A stretch of 64,000 bases of DNA. It comes from Diabrotica undecimpunctata. Taxonomy: Eukaryota > Arthropoda > Insecta > Coleoptera > Chrysomelidae. The stretch is taken from positions 13,254,377-13,318,376 of the forward strand of contig NC_092810.1 in assembly GCF_040954645.1 (NCBI RefSeq). Direction: 5' to 3'. Made by a program: the position numbers and the translations under genes. A model generated the notes under the pieces. That model had not been told where the DNA came from. It saw only the letters and a list, made by a program, of their open reading frames with translations, and did not search any database. Within the stretch, counting starts at the first letter, position 1, and each line of letters begins with the position of its first letter. Shown here piece after piece: positions 1 to 10,900 of this stretch.

Positions 1-316
1 AGAGATTATACGTCTGCCTAGTAGGACTTAGCAGACGAAAGAGAGGAGGACTGTTTCGAGCAACAGTCATCAGTCAAGAGAGAGTGTCCGTTATCATCGA
101 GAGACAACAGGCAAGAGAGTGAGACTTTCTTTGCTATCTTACAACTGTCTGTATTTCTAATGGAGTGGGGTTAAAATGTGAGTAGGAAGGGTTGGAGAAC
201 GGGAAATAATTGTAAAATTGTGGTAGAATGGTAGCTAGTAATACAGCGAAAAAATGACATGATTTTTCGCATGTGAAAAAATTGAACAGTATCTTGAGGT
301 TCAAAAATGGCTGTTT
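1..316. other. Unassigned leader before a LINE relic
   Basis: No convincing gene is seen. The first 130 bases are purine-rich with several AGAGAG runs and a short inverted repeat (GTCTGC ... GCAGAC, positions 13-37). This could be the untranslated end of some retroelement cut by the window edge, but nothing decides it. Confidence 0.3.
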
Positions 317-1420
317 GTGTACTTTGTCGATTATAGAAAGGCATTCGACCGCATCAAATATGGAAAATTGATTGAGGTGCCAAAAGAAGTAGGGTTGGAC
401 GGACACGACATAGCTATCATAAGTAATATATACTGGAACCACACAGGATGCATTCGAACAGAGAACGGAAACACCAAGTACATCAACATAGAACGAGGAG
501 TGCATCAAGAGTGCATTTTATCCCCCCTATTATTATTTGTATATGCCGAACATATAATAGAACATAGAGCTTCTCTTGAAAATCGCCCTGAAGGTGCCAG
601 AGCCAATGAAATCCTCATTAACAATATAAGATATGCCGATAACACCGTAGTATTAGCAGAAACAGAAGACCAACTAAAAATATTGATGAACATATTATCA
701 GAAGAAAGTCACAGGCTGGGCTTGGACATTTAGCTTTTCCTAAACCAAAATTCTGGTATTCCACAAAACCCCCAAGAACAAGTTACACCTAACAAACAAA
801 TAAACGGTATTACCCTTCAGAGTTACCAAAGCTTCATCTATCTGGGCAGAAAACTAAATAGTCAACTAGACCACTCAAAAGAAATTAGAAGACGCATTGA
901 AATACCAAGATCTGGTTTCATGAATATGCGTAAAATGCTCTGTAACCCCAAGCTATTAGTCTTAATAAGATTGAAAACACTAAAAGGTTATGTGTTGTCT
1001 CCATTACTATATGGCTGTGAAACCTGGACATTAAAACAGTATGACGTCAACAAATTAAATTAATTTGAAATGTGGATGTACCGCCGAATGCTAAGAATAA
1101 GCTGGACCAGCAGAACTACGAATGAAGAACTACTGAGAGCAATGAACACACACTCTCATCTGGTCAATACTATCAAAATTAGAAATCGTCACATCTAGGA
1201 CACATAATGCGCTGAAGGGAGTTTGAGCAGCTCTAGGTTATATTAGAAGGCAAGATTGAACGTAAAAGGGGCATAGGACGAAAGAAAAAATCTTGGCTAC
1301 GAAACATCAGAGATTGGACCCACACAAGAGGAAATGAATTAATTCATCAAGCCCAGAATAGAGAGAAATTTGCCATATTGATCGCCAACCTCATAAGAGA
1401 AGGCACTTAGGAGGAGGAGG
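317..1420 (+). pseudogene. LINE reverse transcriptase relic (RTE-like), 5' truncated
   Basis: Frame 317-733 encodes the palm of a non-LTR reverse transcriptase: FVDYRKAFDR (catalytic motif A region), then a degenerate RGVHQECILSP motif, then IRYADN where active enzymes have Y/FADD, so the second metal-binding Asp is Asn. After the stop at 731-733 the C-terminal part continues in shifted frames: YGCETWTLK near 1010, MWMYRRMLRISWTSRT near 1070-1110 and the Lys/Arg-rich tail to about 1390. The copy ends in a GGAGGAGGA/A-rich tail near 1405-1425. At least three stops or frameshifts and the D-to-N change show it is dead. The clade call (RTE-like, endonuclease plus RT type) is from the family's familiar C-terminus and is not certain. 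Confidence 0.8.
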
Positions 1421-2756
1421 AAAAAAATTTAGAAAGTAAAAAAGCGAATGTATATACATTAATGAAACAATACATGTTAAATCATGAAAAAAATGGGAAA
1501 GAAAGAGACATTTATACCATTGTATTATGTATACAGTATACCATTATTCATCTCAATGTATAAAATTACAAAAAACATGCCGTTTTAGTACCAAAATATG
1601 GTGAGAACTAATGTGTATCATGCTGTATTGCAGGAGGAAGCAAAATAATTTCAGATTCAAGATGAAAGACTGCAGTCACACGAATACCAAGCTACACGAA
1701 CGGCAAGTTCTTACCCATAAAGTAACACAGCAAGTCCTTATGCATATTTCTCATACACTTCTACCCCTCTTCTGTCACGTCGTCCAAGTCCTCGTACCAA
1801 CGGTAATAATCATCAGTAGCTTCCGCCCCAGCGACGCCAAGAGACAAATCAATTAACAACATACAATTATACTGAAACAGTACTTCGTTCAGGAAACACA
1901 TTATTACACCTCGATAATACTGAACAAAACACCCTTCAGAAGTTTTTACGCAATTTTTCAGTTTAATGTTGTTACTTACGTTTAAACGATAACTTTTGTA
2001 CGTTTTATTTTTCGAAATATTATATAAAGATCTTATCTGAAAAATACAGGTAGCTCTGCTCTACTTAGTCGAAAGTAATTGGTAAATTTAGATTCAGTAC
2101 ATTCATTTAGGGAATGCTTTATAAAAATAGTAGATATCATAAATCAAATATTTTGAAAAAAAAAAAAAAAAAATAAAATACACGGTTGCAAATTTAAAAA
2201 ATATGATAAAACTGTAATTAATCTTTTGTAGTTCACCCTGTATACGAATATTCGTCAACTTCTAAACTTAAACAATGTCTTCATGTTCGCATGAATTCTT
2301 ATGTCATTTGTAGTTAAAATATTTTTATATTAGTTGCTTATTAATTCCTTTCTTCTAAGTTTTTCCAAATTTTTTTTGCCCAATTTCGTTTATTATATTT
2401 TATATCTATCCATTTTTTCCTTGGTCTGTATCAGATAAACTTGTATTTAAAAATTATCAGATCTTTTTTAACATATTCTATACATAGTAGATTTTAAATT
2501 GCAATAAAATAATTAAAAATTGCATATTTAATAAGTAATTAAGTAAAACATCTTTAAAAGGCGTTCTTTTTCTTTATTGGTTTATAGTTATATCCAATAA
2601 TATTTTACCTTACTCACAAACCTTCAAAAAACAGTAAAACCAGTTATTTTAACATGCCCTAGTAGTTTTTATTGGCTTTACTAGAACAAATAATCCAACC
2701 CACACATTCCGGCTATCAATCAAAATTCAAGAAATGAAAACTAGTTTCAGTAAAAC
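1421..2756. other. AT-rich unassigned DNA
   Basis: Very AT-rich with an A-homopolymer near 2155-2173. An 81-codon plus frame at 1611-1856 and its opposite strand resemble no family I know. No gene is supported. Confidence 0.4.
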
Positions 2757-3076
2757 GATTAAAAAACCAGGTCTCGTATATTTATTTGGGGAATGTGTTA
2801 TTGTTTTAGTTAGCTCGTGTAAAGAAACCGGTTGTGATTGGACTATTTTGGATCGTAATAGGTAATGACTGGTTTTTAAATGGGACAGGTTAAAATATAG
2901 ATCTTTATACTACCTGTCAAAATAAAGTGATTAAAAACTGGGTCTGGTAATAGTGTTGCTGTTTTACTTAGCTCATGTAAATAAACAGGTGGTGATTTAA
3001 TTATTTTGCATCATATTGACTTGTTTTGAAACGGAACAGGTTAAAATGTAGATCTTTTACTACCTGTAAATAATGG
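2757..3076. repeat. Two-copy diverged tandem repeat, ~150-170 bp unit
   Basis: Copy 1 (2757-2928) and copy 2 (2929-3076) both start GATTAAAAA. They share, in order, a GGTCTSGTA-like block, TTAGCTCRTGTAAA, GGTKGTGATT, GGNACAGGTTAAAAT and TAGATCTTT...TACTACCTGT. They differ by many substitutions and small gaps, so this is an old duplication or the remnant of a satellite. No coding frame spans it. Confidence 0.6.
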
Positions 3077-3601
3077 GATTAATTTTGTTGTAGGAAATCA
3101 GATAGTTGCCGTATAAACGAGTTTCTATAAACAAAATATGTGTTTTAGAGTTAAATATAATATTTATGGGACGTTTGTGACAAATTATAATATAGAAGAG
3201 GAGATCAAAATATTTAACTTCGTTTGCGTCAATACTTTTTTTTTATTTACATACATTGTCGCATTAACTTCTGAGGTTATTAGATTTAATATATGATATT
3301 ATAAATATTAAATTTTGTTATAAGTATATTAATGTCTTTAAGGAATTTTAGGTGTATACTAGTTCGCTCCCGCGAAATAATACCCCACAGAAAAGGGGCA
3401 TAGATAAATTCGCTCCGGTCATAAGTATATTTCTTAGAAACTATATTTCAATAATGTCTTCTCAAACTTTGTATTTACCTATTAATACGACACTACCATC
3501 ATTGTTTAAAAAATAATGAGTCTTTTCCCTTGTTCAATATTTGATTGGGTTTTTCCGTATGATAAGTTGCAATTGATATATTTCTTTGAAAAGATTGGTA
3601 G
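3077..3601. other. AT-rich unassigned DNA
   Basis: Nothing recognisable. A short GC-richer stretch (3360-3420) contains TTCGCTCC twice. The segment ends at the left target duplication of the hAT element. Confidence 0.35.
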
Positions 3602-3629
3602 GTAATTAGTAGACTTCGGCAAATATGCA
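3602..3629 (+). repeat. hAT left end: 8-bp TSD plus 20-bp TIR
   Basis: GTAATTAG (3602-3609) is the target duplication. 3610-3629 is the terminal inverted repeat, an exact reverse complement of 6478-6497. Confidence 0.95.
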
Positions 3630-3843
3630 AATAAAAATGTAGAAAATATGCGCATAAATATGCACGTGTTTACCCGAAAATATGCAAATATTTTACAAAA
3701 TATGCATACAAATAAATAAAAAAATCGTAAAATAGTAACAATTTTATTTAAAAAAAAAAGTGTACATAACTAAATATTTCCTACTATTCATTAAGATTTA
3801 CATTTATTTTAAGTAACTACATCATTTTTAAGTATGAATAAAC

Positions 3844-5932
3844 TTATTTAGAATTATGGTAACAATAAATGATCAAGTGGTGTTCAAAATTTTCTAACAA
3901 AAACTTGTGGCTTCTGTCTGAGTACATATATTTATATATGGAAAAACTTCGTTTAACATCAACTGATGTAGCGGGAGCATTTTTCAACCTAACCAAAACA
4001 TTTGGTTCTAAATTAATTGTTTCCGAAATATTTCCAGCTAGAACACTGACTACTTCAGAAAGAATATGGTAACCTTTATTTTTTTCCATAGTAGCTTTAA
4101 ATTTTTTTAAAATATCTTTTCCAATATTACCTCTAACGTTCCGACAACATGACGCAAATTCTTTTATTAATGCTGTACTTTCGAACAATGACAGTTTTGG
4201 TGATTCTAACTGAGTAATTGTTTTTTGAACAAAACTAAAATTTGATTTTATAAATGAAAGTTCTTGTTGAAGCAAGTTACTCTGAAAAGTTTGTTTAGAA
4301 TCCAAAAGAGATTGGGAACTTTCATCTGTTAACGTATCAATTATGTTCTTTATTTTAACAAAATGATCTGCATAAAAATTAGCTGCTTCTAACCATGTTC
4401 CCCATCGCGTTAAAATAGGTTGTGGTGGAAGAGGAATGTTAGGTAGCATTTCTTTATAAAGTTGAATTCTTATAGGAGATTTAAGAAATACTTTTTTGAC
4501 ACTGGATATCATGGTATTTACAAGAGGAAACTTTTTTCGTATTTCCTTTGCAACTCTGTTTAATCCATGCGCTACACAAGTAACATGTATTAAATCTGGG
4601 AAAAATATTTTTAAATTTTGTCCTGCTTTCACCATATAAGGAGCAGCATCCGATAAAATAAGCAGTAATTTATTAGAAGGAATAGTTGTCGGAAGAAAAA
4701 AAGTTGCTAATGTTTCTTGTATAAAACGCGAAATTGTTAAAGCATTTGTTTTCTCAAGTTGCTGGCATGAAATAAGATGAGATTTTGGTAAGGTATCTTC
4801 TTTAGGAACACCAATTAATAAATGAGCAATATACTTTCCTGAGGAATCAGTGGTTTCGTCTACAGATATGTAAAAATAATTATCTGCAATTTCTTCCTTA
4901 ATATTAATTAACACCGACGAGTATAGCCCGTTCACATTATTTCTTCTTAGAAACCGATCACTTGGAACATTAAGTTTGCAATATTTTTTTAGAAACGAAG
5001 TAAAATTTACATTTGCTAATTTTGAAAGCGGTATGTTTGCAGACACTAATGCGCGACACAAGTCTTCATTAAAATTTTCTTGCTCATCTAATTTTTTTGA
5101 AGTAGATTGGAAACATTTAGCCATTGAAGTTTGATGTTTTCCTCCTATTTTTCCTTTTTTTGCAATGTGTGAAGCAGTTCTCACATGTTGGTCTATCTGA
5201 AATTTCTTCTCACATGCTATCTATAAATAAAAATAAAAACCTTTATTTTAACCCAACCTTTAAAATATAAAAATATACAAGGTGTTTTTGGTTAATCAAA
5301 TAACTGGTTTGGAAAAAAAACACTCGCTAAGTGTTTTAAATGCAGTATTAATCCACAAATTAGTTTTTGTTACTAACCATTAGTACATCATATAACTTAT
5401 TTTAAAATTCAACAAAAGTTTTTTTTTTGTTAATTCAATTACAATAAAAATAATTGTGTTTTAGAATAGCTGACTTCATAAAAAAAAGTAAAGGTGAAAA
5501 ATTTTTCTAAATACACACCATTGTATTGTACCATGGACAATTTTTTCTCACTAAAGGAAGCTATTTTTCATTTAAAAACAACCTACGAGTACTAAATTTC
5601 AAGTAAATACGTTTATTGGTGTTAAAGTTATTGTTGTTATTAACTAAAAGAATTTAATTTTTTTTTAATTTTAACACCCTGTATCTCGAAAAGTAAATAA
5701 GTTTGACCCCTCATTAACTATATCGTTTTGTTCAATTTTTCGAGAAGTATCTACAGTCAAACGTTGTAAGTGTCATTTGGAAACACCCTGTATGTATGAA
5801 ATATTAGATATTTAATAGAAAATATTAGATACTTACAATTTTGCCACAGACTGAACAGTAGATTTTTCCCATATCCATAGACAGCTCTTTATAAGGTTTA
5901 ATCCAAGTTGAAGCACTGGTTGTTTTAGGCAT
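3844..5932 (-). CDS. hAT transposase, two exons, apparently intact (490 aa)
   Basis: DDE transposase moving the surrounding hAT element. Exon 1 is 5932-5837: ATG, 32 codons, ending at a GTAAGT donor. The intron is 5836-5221 with acceptor TTTATAG. Exon 2 is 5220-3844, ending TAA. Phase is 0 at the junction, and joining the exons completes a BED-like zinc finger: C26-x2-C29 in exon 1 and H44-x5-H50 in exon 2. This is strong support for the splice. Next come VDETTD (first catalytic Asp, about residue 153), LILSDAAPYMVKAG (second Asp, about 223), the hAT-typical TCVAHGLNRVAKEI, and the C-terminal dimerisation region TSVDVKRSFSIYKYM. It resembles the CGGBP1-like branch of hAT proteins. No stop or frameshift is seen in 490 codons. 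A domesticated gene is unlikely because TIRs and TSD are preserved. Confidence 0.88.
5276..5792. mobile_element. Putative MITE nested in the hAT intron
   Basis: Left end TACAAGGTGTTT (5276-5287) and right end AAACACCCTGTA (5781-5792) are inverted copies with one mismatch, and a TA can serve as target duplication on each side. A second CACCCTGTAT lies at about 5677-5686, so the right boundary could be there, or two copies may overlap. There is no coding capacity. Removing it would leave an intron of about 100 bp, a normal insect size, so it probably inserted into a short intron. Confidence 0.55.
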
Positions 5933-6477
5933 TATAAAATCACAATCTTCCTTTTTGTTACGCACAACGAGTGTTTACGCTTTGAATATCAAAACAAAAA
6001 TGATTTACAAATCTGTGCATCAAATTAGAAATGTTTAGGTACCTAATTCAATAAACTGGGAGATTTTGGAAAATCCCTAAATTAGGAACAAAACTATTAG
6101 CCGTTTACCTGCTGTTAAGATACAATAAATTGTAGATAGATTTGGGGATTAGATCATAAAATGCAAATGAGCGAACCCTTAGCGATTATCCAATAACTGA
6201 ATGCCTCAGTGACCGAGACTTTCTAAGAATGTTGAGGGCTACTTAAATTGATCTTCTTTGAAATTGTAAATGTTTTGTACCTGTAGAGATTACGTACTTA
6301 GATCATTTCTTGATTAAAATGACTACAAAATTTTATACAAGAATTTAAATAAATTGGTATGTTTAAAAATTTTCAAATACAGTATAAAAATCTGAACTTT
6401 TATGCACTTTATGCAAACTTTTATACAAATATGCCAAAATATGAAATATTTGCATAAAATATGCACAATATGCAATA

Positions 6478-6505
6478 TGCATATTTGCCGAAGTCTAGTA
6501 ATTAG
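6478..6505 (-). repeat. hAT right end: 20-bp TIR plus 8-bp TSD
   Basis: The inverted repeat at 6478-6497 is followed by the second GTAATTAG at 6498-6505. Right-end subterminal DNA (6420-6480) is packed with AATATGC and GCATATTT words. Confidence 0.95.
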
Positions 6506-6603
6506 TATTCTACCTTAAATTTTATGATAAGAAATGAGGGTGGTGCGAGTCTTAACATTATTACTTTAGTTCCAGTTTGAATGTCGTTATACCTAGTTCA
6601 TGA

Positions 6604-7868
6604 TGGAGAAATCTGAAGTAAGTGAAAAGGGCAAGTCAATGTTAGTATAACTTCCATAAAATGCTTGCTAATAATATCAAACGTTGGCAGTGTGTAAAAA
6701 GAAGTTGCAAAGCATTTGTTAAAACTTTAAATATTTGTAACAGTGTAGTCGAATGTAGTCATAACCAAACCCATGAAAGTTTATCAAAAACAGTGTTAAA
6801 CCGGCAAAAATTAAGTATTAGTGTTAAGCGGAAGGCAATGGATGATTGGTGTGAAAAACCATTGAAGTTGATACACAGCGAAATTAAACAAACAGGTACT
6901 AAAACTCTTACTGTGGAAGATGTACATTTGATTAGAAAAAATATTTATAATGGCAGAAAACAAGTTATTCTCAAAATTCCGAAGTGCGAGCAGGAAGTGC
7001 ATGACTCGTTAAACTCCGTGGAAGTGACAACCAACCAAAAAGAACAATTTTTATTGAAAAATGATCCGGTAAAAAAATTTGTTGCTTTTTCTTGTGTCTC
7101 TAACTTAACATTTTTAAGTACATGAAAAACAATTTATGTTGATGGAAAATTAAATACTTTACTAAATTTTTTATTCAACTATTTACAGTTCGCGGACTCG
7201 AAAATGGATACTATGTACCGTTGGCATTCTTTCTACTTTCCAATAAGTTAACAAACTCATATGTGACTGCCTTAAATTGTTTAAAGACGGAGTGTCAAAA
7301 ACTGAACTTAAATTTTAGTCCCAAGGTTGGGTATGCCAATTTCGAAAAAGCGGTCCATGCAGCTGTAAGTGAAGTGTTTCCATCTGCGAAAATAAAAGGA
7401 TGTAGGTTTCATCTCGGACAATCATGGTGGAGAAAAATTTAAAAAGTTGGTCTGGCTACTGAGTATTCAAACGGCAATGAAGTCAGATAATACCTTAGAT
7501 ATATATTTGGTCTACCTTTCCTAGATCCATTAGAATTAGGTGAGTGTTTTGCTTTAGACTTTAGTGAAATATTACCAGCACAACACCAAGCCGTACAACA
7601 ATTTGCTAACTACTTGGCGGAAAACTATATCTCTGAAGAGGCAGACTTCCCTCCTGAGATGTGCGCGGAAAACAGTTCATCACATGAGCGTACAACCAAT
7701 GTCTATGAAAGTTTCCATTCTAAATTTAATTCGTTATTTTACAATCCGCACCCTAATGTATTTCAATTTTTAGAAGTTTTAAAAGATATTCAAATTGACA
7801 CTTACCTATATAAAAATACGAAGTTCTGTGAAACTAAAAAAAGTGTACCGAAAAGTACTCATTTCTGA
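6604..7868 (+). pseudogene. FLYWCH-type MULE transposase, broken
   Basis: The N-terminal part has a FLYWCH zinc-finger pattern: NNIKRWQCVKRSCKAFVKT followed by a CSHNQTH-like pair (6661-6780). The MULE transposase core follows: FVAFSCVSNLTFLST (to 7122), a TGA, then KTIYVDG with the first catalytic Asp (7126-7146), a frameshift near 7185, LENGYYVPLAFFLLSNKLT (7197-7255), ANFEKAVHAA (second acidic position) and GCRFHLGQSWWRKI. A stop at 7440 and a further shift precede the C-terminal ERTTNVYESFHSKFN (7688-7732). Stops and frameshifts in every third show a pseudogene. I do not see its TIRs. Assignment to a Phantom-like MULE is from the FLYWCH plus MULE order. Confidence 0.75.
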
Positions 7869-9117
7869 CACTTTCCTAATTACACTTGATACAGAATCGT
7901 TGTTATCCTGATTAAGATGATAATTAATAATATTCATTAGTATCTGCTTCTCTGAAAGTTTCAGATCTTTTTCATGTTTCCATTGAACAATTTCCTCTAT
8001 TTTGCGGTAAAAATTCGGCGTCAAATATAACAATAGCCAACAACAGAAAATAACAATAATTTCCAACAGCAAATCACAACAATAGTCACCAACAAATAAT
8101 AACAATAACAAAACAGTAACAGTAGATCTAAGATTGTACAAATAATCGTAACTCGAATATGTTTACGCGCTCCGTAGAACAAATAAAGACTAATTAAGGC
8201 CCTGGATGTATCAAGCTTTTAAACATATTCTGTACAAGAATTACTCTAATTGTTTCTTAATTACTGAATAACTTGAAAGTATTTGCAGTTGATATCAACC
8301 AAAATTACAAATTCCTTACACATTATGGCAGTTATTAGCACCGCAAGGACATAAATAACATTTTAAATTTGGCAGTTAGTAGAAATTACCGGAATTATTT
8401 TAAACTTTGAAACAAATGTTTATTTAATGCACATTTTATTATACTACTGCTACTAATAAAAGATAAAAGTTAATAAGTTACTATTAGAAACAAATGTATA
8501 GTATTATGTAAAATTATCAGCAAATGATATTTTGTAAATTACATAAAATTGTACGTGAGGACTTGTTGAAAACACCTGGTTTATTCCGTTTATTTTGAAA
8601 GATAGACAATAGAGAACGCCATCGCTCACTGCATAAAACTGGCAACGTCTTGGTGAAATTCTCATTAGGTTATCATTGCATATCTTACCCTGTACAAACT
8701 AGTCACTTTGAGTCAATGTATAGATTTAAATTTTACACTATTTTATACCCGGTTCACAATTTGTTGATAGCTCACTACAAGTTTAACCCTAATTAGAAAA
8801 CTGAAATACCGAGAGGATAAGTAATACGATATAATAGTAAAAACCAACCTAAAACTGACGGTTTAAGACGTTTTCGACTAACCCACCTTATATCTGAAGA
8901 AATAAAATACCTTATAATCCTATTACGGGGGTATTTTAAATGGTTTGATATGAACGACCAGTGTCGTAGAGTATATGATTGAAACATTTATTTGAACTGA
9001 ATAAATATATTTTTTAAATTGTACTTATGTAAATTGTATTTTTTAATAAAACTTATTTATTTTATTCAAAAATAAAAAGTTTCTTGCCATTTGTAAAAGA
9101 TACATTTATTTAATTAA
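7869..9117. other. AT-rich unassigned DNA
   Basis: A CAA/AAT-rich low-complexity stretch lies at 8020-8120. No open frame resembles a known family. Confidence 0.35.
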
Positions 9118-9514
9118 GGAAAAAGGCGCCAAATGTCGCCTGGCAAAATTTCCAATGTGTTTTAAATGTATCCATTATTTTCGAATCCGGAGAAAACTAA
9201 TAAATATTTTTGAAAAATTTAAACGCAGAATGAAAGATTACATTATTACTCAGGGCAGAAAGTCTCTGAAAACTTCTACAGTGTTTATTTTAATATGTTA
9301 TGTAACAGGGGTGAAAATAAAAGAGAAAATATAGTATAATTTTTAATTGAAAATATTGCATGCAAAAGAAACTTTTTATTTATTCTAAAAAATATTTCAT
9401 TCTGCTTTTAAATTTTTCAAAAATGCTTTTTAGTTTTCTCAGGATTTGAAAAAAAAATGGATACATTTAAAACACATTGAACATTTTGACAGGCGACATT
9501 TTGCGCCTTTTCCC
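9118..9514. mobile_element. Foldback MITE with ~120-bp inverted arms
   Basis: The left arm (from 9118, GGAAAAAGGCGCCAAATGTC) and the reverse complement of the right arm (from 9514, GGGAAAAGGCGCAAAATGTC) align through about 120 bp. The shared blocks include CAATGTGTTTTAAATGTATC, GAGAAAACTA and TTTTTGAAAAATTTAAA. TTAA precedes the left end and TTTAA follows the right, compatible with a TTAA target as in piggyBac-type elements, though the termini do not match canonical piggyBac ends. There is no coding capacity. Confidence 0.7.
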
Positions 9515-9597
9515 TTTAATACCTTACGATTACAACTACTATTACTTACCTTATATAATTACGATTAGAAAACTATTCAAATTCAAAATAAATAGGA

Positions 9598-10900
9598 TCA
9601 ACCGGAATCGGAGTCGTCTTGAGGGTTAATAATTAGGTTAATACTCTCTACGGTCGCATCAATTATGTTATCAAGATCCCACATTTTTTGTTCTTCTTCT
9701 ATTACATGTCTTACTGCATCTTTCCAGTTTTGTTTTGTAATATGTTATAAAGACTCGTATAACAATTCACGTACAACTTGTATTTTATATGACGTATTTT
9801 TTCTAGCCACATAACTTTTCATTTGTGCTCAAATGAGTTCAATTGGATTTATTTCGCAGTGGTAGAGTGGAAGTCTAAAGACTGTGATGTTTCACCTTTC
9901 CGCCATTTTGTCAACTACGTATTTCTTGAACTTAGATTTGTGTTGCCGGGCAATTTTTAAAAGTTCTGCTTTTACCATTCCATCTTCGTAAGGTAGATAC
10001 TTATTCTGCAGCCAGTCAAGAATATCCTGTTTCTTCCACGCATTCGTTAGAAGTCTTTCTACTAGTCATGAATGATAAGGTGCATTATCTAATACTGTAA
10101 TTGAATTTGGTGGTATGTGTTCAATCATTTGCTCAAAATACTCTTCGAAAACATCAGCTGTCATCTCCTCGTGATAGTCTTTTGTGCTTTTGGAATGAAA
10201 TTCCAACAAACCATGCTTAACAAATCCTTTTTCACTGCCAATGTGAGAAATTATTAATCTACTGCTTTTACCAGAAGGTGAAGAGATACCAGTAGACCAA
10301 CCTTCCATAAAGGCTTGCCTGGAGCTTAATATATTTTTATCTGACCAAATTATTTTTAGAGTATGACCTGAGTTTACCCACGTTTTATCCTGGTAGAAGA
10401 TGGGCCTTTCTTTAGCCCGGAATTTTTGTATGAATCTTAGATAATTTCTTCTCCAACATCATCTCCTCCCGGTCAATCAAAAGTGATTTTCGGTCTGATT
10501 TCTCCCACCGGAAATTTAATTCTTTTAAAACTTGCCACAATTTAGTTCGTCCGATATGAGGCAAATCCGGGTCGTCTCTAACTTCTTGTAAAATTTTGTT
10601 TAGGTTTGGTATTTCTTTTTTGAAAAAAAATCCATGAATTTTCCTTCAAATACCATTTTTGGCAAATTCATCAATTTCAATAGGCTTTTTCCCTCTTTTT
10701 AAGTGTTCGTTTGTGTTTGGGTTAGCTATACCGTGTTTTTTTCTTTCTGATAGGAACCTATATAAAGTTGTGGGATTCTGAGAAACCAGAGCATCGTGAA
10801 CATTCAGGACAATAGTCTTCTCTCTTGGTGAATAGACAGACTTACTGACTGTACGCAACAGTACCGGTGTAAAACTTGATGATGTTGATGATGAAGCCAT
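9598..10900 (-). pseudogene. Mariner/IS630-like DDE transposase, decayed
   Basis: Read on the minus strand from ATG at 10900-10898 (MASSSTSSSF...) to TGA at 9598-9600. The order is an N-terminal helical region, then after a frameshift near 10455 the catalytic motifs YQDKTWVNSGHT (first Asp), SITVLDNAPYHS (10066-10101, second Asp) and EINPIELI (third acidic residue). It ends in an acidic tail PQDDSDSG. There are in-frame stops after NGI, after NAPYHS, twice around the NPIE motif and once later. Most are TGA, as from CGA or TGG codons. The whole domain order is preserved, so it is an old full-length copy rather than a fragment. TIRs were not found. Confidence 0.8.

Larger units (their letters stand above)
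3610..6497 (-). mobile_element. Complete hAT-superfamily DNA transposon
   Basis: The element is 2888 bp. It is bounded by perfect 20-bp terminal inverted repeats (3610-3629 and 6478-6497, outer end TAGACTTCGGCAAATATGCA). It is flanked by an exact 8-bp target duplication GTAATTAG at 3602-3609 and 6498-6505, the length typical of hAT elements. The subterminal ~100 bp at each end carries at least five copies of AAATATGC or its complement, a plausible transposase binding array. It encodes a two-exon transposase on the minus strand with no visible break and carries a smaller nested repeat in the intron. Intact ends, matching target duplication and open gene suggest a fairly recent insertion. Confidence 0.93.

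Noticed and set aside
1611..1856. 81-codon plus frame
   Set aside because: No recognisable motif, no coding neighbours; opposite strand equally open.
7806..8141. 111-codon minus-strand frame with a hydrophobic Leu-rich start
   Set aside because: Overlaps the MULE relic antisense and then CAA/AAT low-complexity DNA; no family resemblance.
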